Assembly: GCF_002161445.1 (NCBI RefSeq) | Contig: NZ_NFHT01000022.1 | Location: 1 to 39,989, forward strand | DNA from: Alistipes sp. An66 | GTDB lineage: Bacteria; Bacteroidota; Bacteroidia; Bacteroidales; Rikenellaceae | Length of the DNA stretch: 39,989 nt | Direction: 5' to 3' | Shown here: one piece after another, positions 33,122 through 39,989 of the stretch | Layout of the letters: each line of letters opens with the position of its first letter | Numbering within the stretch: the stretch's first letter is position 1 | Made by a program: the position numbers and the translations under genes | Notes under the pieces: generated by a model | Told to the model about the DNA's origin: nothing | The model's database searches: none | Seen by the model: only the letters and a program-made list of their open reading frames with translations

Positions 33122-35677
33122 TCAGCGGAGCGTCACCGTGGCCCGGAGCGGTCGGTCGGCCGAATTTCCGCCGACGCTGATGACGAAATCCCCCGGTTCG
33201 ACGACGAACTTCCCGGCCTCGACATCGTAGTAGCCGAACGCCTCATCCGTGAGTTCGAGCTCCACATGCACGCTCTTGCCGCGGGGAATCTCCACCTTCG
33301 CGTAGTGTTTCAACTCCTTCTCCGGACGGGGCACCGACGCCTCGCAGTCGGAGACATAGACCTGCGCTACCTCGCGTCCGTCGACCTTCCCGGTGTTGGC
33401 GACATCGAACGCCACCCGCACGCGGCTGCCGCCGAGCGGCTCGACCGTCAGGTTCGAATAGGAGAAGGTCGTATAGCTCAATCCGTAGCCGAACGGGTAG
33501 CGGGGCGCCACACCGTTGCGGTCGTAGCCGCGGTACCCGACAAAGACGCCCTCCGTATAGGTCACGCGCTTGTGCACGGCCTTGCTGCGGTCGTAATAGG
33601 AGTCGAAGACCGGATTGTCCTCCCACCGCTGTTCCATCGAGACGGGCAGTTTCCCGCTCGGGCACACCCGACCGGTCAGCACCTCGGCCACGGCGCGTCC
33701 GCCCTCCTGTCCGGGATACCACGCCATGAGAATCGCCGGCACACGGTCGCCCCAGCCCCGGAAATCGACCGCGCTCCCGGCATGCAGCACCATGACCGTG
33801 CGGGGATTCAGCCCGGTGAGGAGTTCCAGATCGGCGGTCTGCGAGCCGGGGAGTTCGAACGGACGGTCGAAGCCCTCGCCTTCGAGATCGGCGTTGAAAC
33901 CGCCGCAATAGACGATCGCCGAAGCCCGACGGGCCGCATCACGCAGCACGTCGTCGCGACGGAGCCCGAGTTGCAGGCGGGCCCGGGCCTCACCGGCCGC
34001 CTCGAAGAACTCGAAGCGGAAATGGTAAAGCGAATCCTTCTCGACGGGGAGGAAAACGGTCCGCGACGAAAGCGCATGCCGTCCCCAGTCCCCGCCGATC
34101 TGCCGTCCGTTCACGAAGAGGCGGTAGCCGTCGTCCCCCGACAGCACGGCCCGCAGGAGACCCTGCTCCGGAGCCTTGTAGAAACCCTCCCAGGAGACCG
34201 AATAACCGTCATCGGGCATATCTTCGAACGGAGCGCCGTAGCCCCAGCTTCCCTCGACCGTCGGTTCGATGCGCGTGTGCAGCACGTCGCCCTCGGGTTT
34301 CAGCCCCAGGTAGTAGTCGGCCCGATAGCCGGACTCGCCGGCTCCGGTGCAGGCCGACAGCGAGTCGGGCCGCACCGCCGCGTCGATCGAGGCGTAGAGC
34401 CGCTCCTCGGAGAGCAGTTCCACGTTCTTCTCCCCGAGCGTCTGTTTCAGCCCCTCGTAGACCGATACGGTTCCGAAGGGGGTCACCGAACCGCTGCCGC
34501 CGCCGTGCGGCACCTCTTCGGCATTGGGCCCGAGGACCAGGATCCGGCCCTTCGCACCTTTGGTCCGGCCGTTCGTGCCGAGCGGCAGCAGATCCCCGTC
34601 GTTCTTCAACAGCACGATCCCTTCGCGGGCGATGTCGAGCGCCGTCTGCACCGAGGCGGGATCGTCCTCGCCGACTTTCGTCGGGCGGGACTGACGGTCG
34701 AGGAACCCGAAGGCCGAAAGGGTTTGCAGGATGTGGCAGACCTTCTCGTCCAGATCGCGTTCGTGGATCACGCCGCTTTCCAGCAGCGGGAGGATCCCCT
34801 CCTCGTTGAAGTACCACCCCTTGGGCATTTCGAGGTCGAGCCCCCCGCGGACGATCCCCGCCGTCGAGTAGGTCGAGGTCCAGTCCGACATCACGATCCC
34901 CTCGAAGCCCCATTGCCGGCGCAGCACGTCGACGTTGAGCCAGCGGTTTTCCGAGGCGTGCACGCCCCAGATGAGGTTATAGCTGTCCATGACGGAGCCT
35001 ACGCCGGCCTGTTGCACGGCCTTGCGGAAGGCCGGGAAGTAGATCTCCTGCATCGTGCGCTCGTCGGCATCGGAGCTGGCGTTGTGGCGGCTCCACTCCT
35101 GGTTGTTCAGCGCAAAGTGCTTGATCGTCGCCATCACGCCGCGCTCCTGCAAGCCGAGGATATATCCCACGGCCGTCTCCGAGGTGAGGTAGGGATCCTC
35201 GCCGAAATATTCGAAATTACGGCCGCACAGCGGGCTCCGGCAGATGTTCACGCCGGGCCCCAGCAGGATGTCGACGCCGCGGGCCCGACAGTCGCGGGCC
35301 AGCGAACGTCCGAGTTCGAGGGCCAGGTCGCGGTTCCACGTCGCGGCGGTCATCATGCCGCACGGGTAGAGCGTGCTCCGCGTGTTGTTCCGCACGCCCT
35401 GCGGGCCGTCGGCCATGCGGATCTCGGGGATGCCCAGCCGCTCGACGGCACGGATGTAGAACGACCGCAGGCCCGAGATGTAGGCGATCTTCTCGGAGAG
35501 GGTCATCCGGGAGACCAGTTCGGCGGCGCGTTGGCGGTCCTGTTCGCGGATCTCGACTTTCCGGGGCGCGTTCGACGCCGTGTAGCCGGATTCCGCAGCG
35601 GTTTGCCCGGATACGGCCACCGACGTCAAGAGCAGCACCGACGTCGCAAGGGCAGGAAGGAAGTTACGGTTCTTCAT
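33122..35677 (-). CDS. GH3 beta-glucosidase-type enzyme with inserted PA14 domain
   Basis: An 851-residue secreted GH3 enzyme (signal MKNRNFLPALATSVLLLTSVAVSG). The catalytic domain (about 45-330) has GIPEIRMADGPQGVR, the KHFALNNQE motif and nucleophile D265 in GIVMSDW. The alpha/beta sandwich starts about 345 (GIVLLKNDGDLLPLG). It is split by a PA14 domain (about 450-572, YRADYYLGL to RARLQLGL), common in beta-glucosidases acting on oligosaccharides. The fibronectin-III-like C-terminus follows (YGLSYTTFSYSNL). I start at 35677 rather than 35728 because the signal peptide begins there. It is convergent with the HTCS gene and separate from the main operon, but its promoter carries the same motif in the same place, so it is probably part of the same regulon. 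Confidence 0.93.
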   Translation of the reverse strand: MKNRNFLPALATSVLLLTSVAVSGQTAAESGYTASNAPRKVEIREQDRQRAAELVSRMTLSEKIAYISGLRSFYIRAVERLGIPEIRMADGPQGVRNNTRSTLYPCGMMTAATWNRDLALELGRSLARDCRARGVDILLGPGVNICRSPLCGRNFEYFGEDPYLTSETAVGYILGLQERGVMATIKHFALNNQEWSRHNASSDADERTMQEIYFPAFRKAVQQAGVGSVMDSYNLIWGVHASENRWLNVDVLRRQWGFEGIVMSDWTSTYSTAGIVRGGLDLEMPKGWYFNEEGILPLLESGVIHERDLDEKVCHILQTLSAFGFLDRQSRPTKVGEDDPASVQTALDIAREGIVLLKNDGDLLPLGTNGRTKGAKGRILVLGPNAEEVPHGGGSGSVTPFGTVSVYEGLKQTLGEKNVELLSEERLYASIDAAVRPDSLSACTGAGESGYRADYYLGLKPEGDVLHTRIEPTVEGSWGYGAPFEDMPDDGYSVSWEGFYKAPEQGLLRAVLSGDDGYRLFVNGRQIGGDWGRHALSSRTVFLPVEKDSLYHFRFEFFEAAGEARARLQLGLRRDDVLRDAARRASAIVYCGGFNADLEGEGFDRPFELPGSQTADLELLTGLNPRTVMVLHAGSAVDFRGWGDRVPAILMAWYPGQEGGRAVAEVLTGRVCPSGKLPVSMEQRWEDNPVFDSYYDRSKAVHKRVTYTEGVFVGYRGYDRNGVAPRYPFGYGLSYTTFSYSNLTVEPLGGSRVRVAFDVANTGKVDGREVAQVYVSDCEASVPRPEKELKHYAKVEIPRGKSVHVELELTDEAFGYYDVEAGKFVVEPGDFVISVGGNSADRPLRATVTLR

Positions 35678-35715
35678 AAACAAGGTATTGAATGGGTTTG
35701 CATTTTTGAACGGGA

Positions 35716-35783
35716 TAAAGGTAGGCAATCCGTCGGCGCGGCGTTGTCATGAATCGGACAAACACTATCTCGATTCCGCCCAA
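35716..35783 (-). promoter_or_regulatory. Promoter and candidate HTCS site upstream of the GH3 gene
   Basis: A -7-like box TACCTTTA (minus strand, 35723-35716) lies 38 bp upstream of the start codon. ATCGGACAA begins at 35753, exactly 29 bp from the -7 box, as in the PUL operon promoter. A weak second half-site (TTCCGCCCAA, 35774-35783) lies at the 21-bp register. Confidence 0.45.
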
Positions 35784-35856
35784 GAGGCTCCGGAAGCGGT
35801 TTTGAGCCCGGGGAACGGATTTTTCCGGGCAGAGGGACGAGAAGGGCGGGGGTTCC

Positions 35857-35952
35857 GGAAGGAGAGCGGGAAAAAGTTCGGGAGGAGGCCGGAAGGAGGG
35901 CAGGGGAAAAGTTCGGGAGGAGACCGGCAGGCTGGAAGGAGGGCAGGGGAAA
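35857..35952. repeat. Three imperfect purine-rich tandem repeats
   Basis: Copies begin at 35857, 35891 and 35934 with GGAAGGAG(A/G)GC. The first two continue with AAAAGTTCGGGAGGAG, spaced 34-43 bp. The G/A-rich strand is the plus strand. They lie beyond the enolase terminator and upstream of the GH3 promoter. No coding potential is convincing here. Confidence 0.7.
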
Positions 35953-35965
35953 TTCAGGGTCCGGC

Positions 35966-36003
35966 AACAAAAAATCGGGAAGACGTTTCCGTCCTCCCGA
36001 TTT
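35966..36003 (-). terminator. eno: Intrinsic terminator of enolase
   Basis: A 14-position stem with one mismatch (35972-35985 with 35990-36003, loop of 4). Read on the minus strand, it is followed by TTTTTTG. It lies about 160 bp beyond the eno stop codon, past the 40-bp repeats, which are therefore in the eno 3' untranslated region. Confidence 0.75.
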
Positions 36004-36010
36004 CCGTCGT

Positions 36011-36158
36011 TTGCAGGGCCGGGGTTCAAATTCTTCTCCCCTCCTCCCTCTTGCAGGGCCGGGGTTCAAATTCTTCTCCCCTCCTCCCTCTTGCAGGGCC
36101 GGGGTTCAAATTCTCGCCCTCCCCCTTGCAGGGCCGGGATCCTGAATCTCCCCCCCCC
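36011..36158. repeat. 40-bp tandem repeats (about four copies) in the eno 3' region
   Basis: Two exact 40-bp units (36011-36050, 36051-36090) start with TTGCAGGGCCGGGGTTCAAA. A third (36091-36125) is shortened, and a fourth (from 36126) is degenerate and ends in a nine-C run (36150-36158). There are no spacers, so it is not a CRISPR array. It is probably a variable-number tandem repeat. Confidence 0.9.
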
Positions 36159-36164
36159 GCGGAA

Positions 36165-37684
<1,520 letters not shown>

Positions 37685-37715
37685 GCCCCGAACCCGAAAA
37701 AAGAGCGTCGACACC

Positions 37716-38912
37716 ATGCGGAAAGTCCTATCCTTCTCGCTTTTCCTGATGCTGGGCCTCGTGGCGTCCCAGCTGCTCCCCGGACTGCTGGGACCGGCCT
37801 ACGCTCCGTTCAAGAGCGCCTCCGACACGCTCCTCTACATCTGTCTGGGATTCATCATGATCAACGTCGGCCGCGAGTTCGAGATCGACAAGAGCCGCTG
37901 GCGCTCCTACACGGCCGACTACTTCATCGCCATGGCCACGGCGGCGCTCCCCTGGCTGCTGATCGTCCTCTACTACGTCTTCGTGCTGCTGCCCGCGGAC
38001 CTGTGGTCCAGCGCCGACACCTGGAAGGAAAACCTCCTGTTGAGCCGTTTCGCCGCCCCGACCTCGGCCGGCATCCTCTTCACGATGCTGGCGGCGCTGC
38101 ACCTCCAACAAAGCTGGATCTACCGCAAGATCCAGGTGCTGGCGATCTTCGACGATCTGGACACCATCCTGCTGATGATCCCGCTGCAAATCCTGATGAT
38201 CGGGCTCAAATGGCAGATGTTCGCCATTGTCGCCGTGGTCGTCGTGCTGCTCGCCGCAGGGTGGCGCTGGCAAGCCTCGTGGAACGTCCGGCAGGACTGG
38301 AAGCGCATCCTGGCACTCTCGGTTGCGGTCTGCGCCGTGACACAGGGCATCTACCTCGCCACGGCGCACTGGTACGGCCCCGAGAACAGCATCCACATCG
38401 AGGTGCTCCTCCCGGCCTTCGTCATCGGCATGCTGATGCGCCACCGCCACCTCGACACCCCGACCGAACGCCGCGTGGCCACCGGCATCTCGTTCCTCTT
38501 CATGCTGCTCGTCGGATTGAGCATGCCCCGCGTGACCGGGGCCGCCGGCGACGCCCTCACGGCCGCGGCCACCTCGGTGACAGGCGCACAGCCGATGATG
38601 CCGTGGGGCGTCGTGGCATTGCACGTCGTGGCCGTCTCGGTGCTCTCGAACGTCGGCAAACTCGTCCCGCTGCTCTTCTACCGCGACCGCCGCATGAGCG
38701 AGCGGCTGGCCCTCTCGGTGGGCATGTTCACCCGCGGAGAGGTCGGCGCCGGCGTGATCTTCATCGCCCTGGGCTACAACCTCGGCGGCCCGGCGCTCGT
38801 CATCTCGGTGCTGACGCTGGTGCTGAACCTGATCCTCACGGGCGGATTCGTCGTCTGGGTCCGCAGACTCGCCCTGCGAAGCTACGGACCCGCCGCCCGA
38901 ACCGAAGCCTGA
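37716..38912 (+). CDS. Cation/proton antiporter (Na+/H+ exchanger-like membrane protein)
   Basis: A 398-residue inner-membrane protein with about 11-12 predicted helices, including LLYICLGFIMINVGREF, YFIAMATAALPWLLIVLYYVF and MFAIVAVVVVLLAAGW. Polar charged motifs inside the membrane region resemble the ion-binding core of CPA-type antiporters: LAIFDDLDTILLM and the late GMFTRGEVGAGVIFIALGYNL. It would exchange Na+ or K+ for protons. It has no cytoplasmic NAD-binding (TrkA-N) domain, unlike full Kef systems. It has its own promoter and is followed after 4 bp by a beta-barrel protein gene, so they share a transcript. The ion is not determined by sequence. Confidence 0.85.
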   Translation: MRKVLSFSLFLMLGLVASQLLPGLLGPAYAPFKSASDTLLYICLGFIMINVGREFEIDKSRWRSYTADYFIAMATAALPWLLIVLYYVFVLLPADLWSSADTWKENLLLSRFAAPTSAGILFTMLAALHLQQSWIYRKIQVLAIFDDLDTILLMIPLQILMIGLKWQMFAIVAVVVVLLAAGWRWQASWNVRQDWKRILALSVAVCAVTQGIYLATAHWYGPENSIHIEVLLPAFVIGMLMRHRHLDTPTERRVATGISFLFMLLVGLSMPRVTGAAGDALTAAATSVTGAQPMMPWGVVALHVVAVSVLSNVGKLVPLLFYRDRRMSERLALSVGMFTRGEVGAGVIFIALGYNLGGPALVISVLTLVLNLILTGGFVVWVRRLALRSYGPAARTEA

Positions 38913-38916
38913 ACCC

Positions 38917-39567
38917 ATGAAAAGAGTGCTCCTGATACTTGCCGCCGTTCTGTCGGCCGTGACCGCCGGGGCCCAACGCCCCGAACGGTATGAGAAAAAC
39001 CTGCTGGGAGTCCGCGCCGGGCTCGAACTCTCCTACATCCGGGCTGCGGGAGAGTACGTCTACGGAACCACCGCCCCGCGCATGGGATTCCGTCTCGGCG
39101 TCTCGGACCAAGTGCTGCTGTGGCACGCCCTGCCGCTCTACGTCGAGACGGGCGTCCACTTCGCCAGCCGCGGCGGCCGCCACGCCGGGATCTCGTTCCG
39201 CCCGATGTATTTTCAGGTTCCGTTGCTTGTGACCTGGCGGTTCCACCCCGGGAAGCGGCTCCGGATCCGCCCCTTCGCCGGCGTCTGCTACGGCGTCGGG
39301 ATCGGCGGAATGGCCCGCACGGATGACGGTTGGAGCGAACTGTTCGGCAGCGACGGAATCCTCCGCCGCAGCGACCTCGGGTTCCGGGTCGGATGCGAGG
39401 TCTCCTACCGCCGGATCTGCCTCGCCTTCGGATTCGACGGCGGACTCCTCAACATCGTCCGCCCGGGATACGACCTCCGCCCGGAGGGGCAGCCGACGCT
39501 CTTTCCGTCCGGCATCTCCTCGCTGAAAAGCCGCAGCCTGACCCTCTCCGTGGGGTACGACTTCTGA
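38917..39567 (+). CDS. Outer-membrane beta-barrel protein
   Basis: A 216-residue protein with a signal peptide (MKRVLLILAAVLSAVTAGAQ), then alternating amphipathic strands rich in Gly and aromatic residues (GVRAGLELSYIRAAGEYVYG, PLYVETGVHFAS, PMYFQVPLLVTWRF, RPFAGVCYGVGIGG, FGFDGGLLNIV). It ends SLTLSVGYDF with a terminal Phe, the usual beta-barrel assembly signal. It resembles the small PorT/OmpW-like 'outer membrane beta-barrel' proteins of Bacteroidota. Start codon is 4 bp after the antiporter stop. Role unknown. Confidence 0.85.
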   Translation: MKRVLLILAAVLSAVTAGAQRPERYEKNLLGVRAGLELSYIRAAGEYVYGTTAPRMGFRLGVSDQVLLWHALPLYVETGVHFASRGGRHAGISFRPMYFQVPLLVTWRFHPGKRLRIRPFAGVCYGVGIGGMARTDDGWSELFGSDGILRRSDLGFRVGCEVSYRRICLAFGFDGGLLNIVRPGYDLRPEGQPTLFPSGISSLKSRSLTLSVGYDF

Positions 39568-39700
39568 CCCGCCGCGCAGAGTTTCCGCATTTCCGGCCCG
39601 GAGAAGCCTCAACAGAGCCGTCCGACGGTCCGACGCCCGGAGAGATGTTGCAAATTCATGAATTCCGCCCACTTCCGTCGCACAATCCCGGCCGGAAATC

Positions 39701-39730
39701 TTGCACTTTGCAAAAGATTTCCTATCTTTG
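39701..39730 (+). promoter_or_regulatory. Promoter at the right edge
   Basis: TTG at 39701-39703, a 19-bp spacer and TATCTTTG (39723-39730) match the Bacteroidota consensus. It ends 29 bp before the ATG at 39760. The -7 box lies inside the left arm of the terminal inverted repeat, so a mirror copy of the box faces it from 39983-39976. Confidence 0.6.
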
Positions 39731-39989
39731 TTCTGCCTTTGCGTACTTTCAGCGCATTGATGAAAGTGTTTCGCTTTATCCGTGAGAGAGGTGGTGTCTG
39801 CATTCAAGAAAGGCGAGAGAAACATCAGGCCATTATTCCGGATCGAAGAGAAGCGCTTTCCGCCGTCTCCCCCGCCCCTGATGTTTCTCTCGCCTTTCTT
39901 GAATGCAGACACCACCTCTCTCACGGATAAAGCGAAACACTTTCATCAATGCGCTGAAAGTACGCAAAGGCAGAACAAAGATAGGAAAT
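39717..39989. repeat. Perfect 113-bp inverted repeat reaching the window end
   Basis: Arms 39717-39829 and 39877-39989 are exact reverse complements, separated by a 47-bp loop. The second arm stops exactly at the last base. Each arm carries a -7 box, a start codon and the first codons of a gene. This looks like a fold-back at a contig end, though an invertible segment or real palindrome is possible. Confidence 0.95.
39760..39930 (+). CDS. Start of an unidentified gene, interrupted by the inverted repeat
   Basis: An ATG behind a good promoter opens MKVFRFIRERGGVCIQERRE and runs to a stop at 39928. Only about the first 23 codons (to 39829) come from the first arm. The rest is read through the 47-bp loop and the reverse complement of the same sequence, so the 56-residue product is probably not real. 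I take it as the 5' end of a gene whose remainder lies beyond the sequence. Not identified. Confidence 0.4.
   Translation: MKVFRFIRERGGVCIQERREKHQAIIPDRREALSAVSPAPDVSLAFLECRHHLSHG

Noticed and set aside
36011..36158. Possible CRISPR array
   Set aside because: The 40-bp units are directly joined without unique spacers, and no cas genes are nearby.

Overview
The window looks like chromosomal DNA of a gut Bacteroidota bacterium, most likely Alistipes or a close relative. The evidence is a GC-rich genome, SusC/SusD outer-membrane pairs, a hybrid two-component sensor, Bacteroidota-type promoters (TTTG-N19/20-TAnnTTTG) instead of sigma70 boxes, and Bacteroides-type mobilization genes. The genus is inferred from overall character, not from a marker gene.

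Left end (1-4020) is foreign and mosaic. An AT-rich LacI-family regulator and AT-rich spacer abut a GC-richer block (about 1517-3801) holding mobB, mobA and the first 46 codons of parA from a Bacteroides conjugative transposon. That block stops abruptly and is followed by AT-rich DNA with an orphan promoter. It ends in a 25-bp copy of a tRNA 3' end with C73-CCA, as expected for tRNA-His, which looks like the right attachment site of an integrated island. A bidirectional terminator then separates the island from the native chromosome.

Centre (4092-35677) is one large polysaccharide utilization locus (PUL). A minus-strand operon of about 25 kb is transcribed from 28863 to 4092. In order it encodes two DUF4832 proteins, SusC, SusD, a SusE/F-like lipoprotein, a secreted FAD oxidoreductase, a GH36 alpha-galactosidase, a GH2 beta-glucuronidase with the NxK motif, a DUF4886 SGNH-type lipoprotein, a DUF4886-GH3 fusion, a third DUF4832 protein and a GH2 beta-galactosidase. 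The hybrid two-component regulator is divergent (29029-32965) and is broken in this sequence by a ten-G tract. A second GH3 enzyme with an inserted PA14 domain follows convergently. A shared 10-bp motif placed the same distance from both -7 boxes suggests the regulator controls the operon and this GH3 gene together. The likely substrate is a small or branched glycoside carrying alpha-Gal, beta-Gal/beta-Glc, beta-GlcA and acyl groups, because no known endo-glycanase is present. The three DUF4832 proteins carry a conserved pair of glutamates about 100 residues apart and may be uncharacterised glycosidases.

Right end (36165-39989) is core genome: enolase with a repeat-filled 3' region and terminator, a divergent cation/proton antiporter, an outer-membrane beta-barrel protein, and a promoter leading into a gene start. 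That gene start is part of a perfect 113-bp inverted repeat ending exactly at the window edge, which may be a contig-end fold-back.
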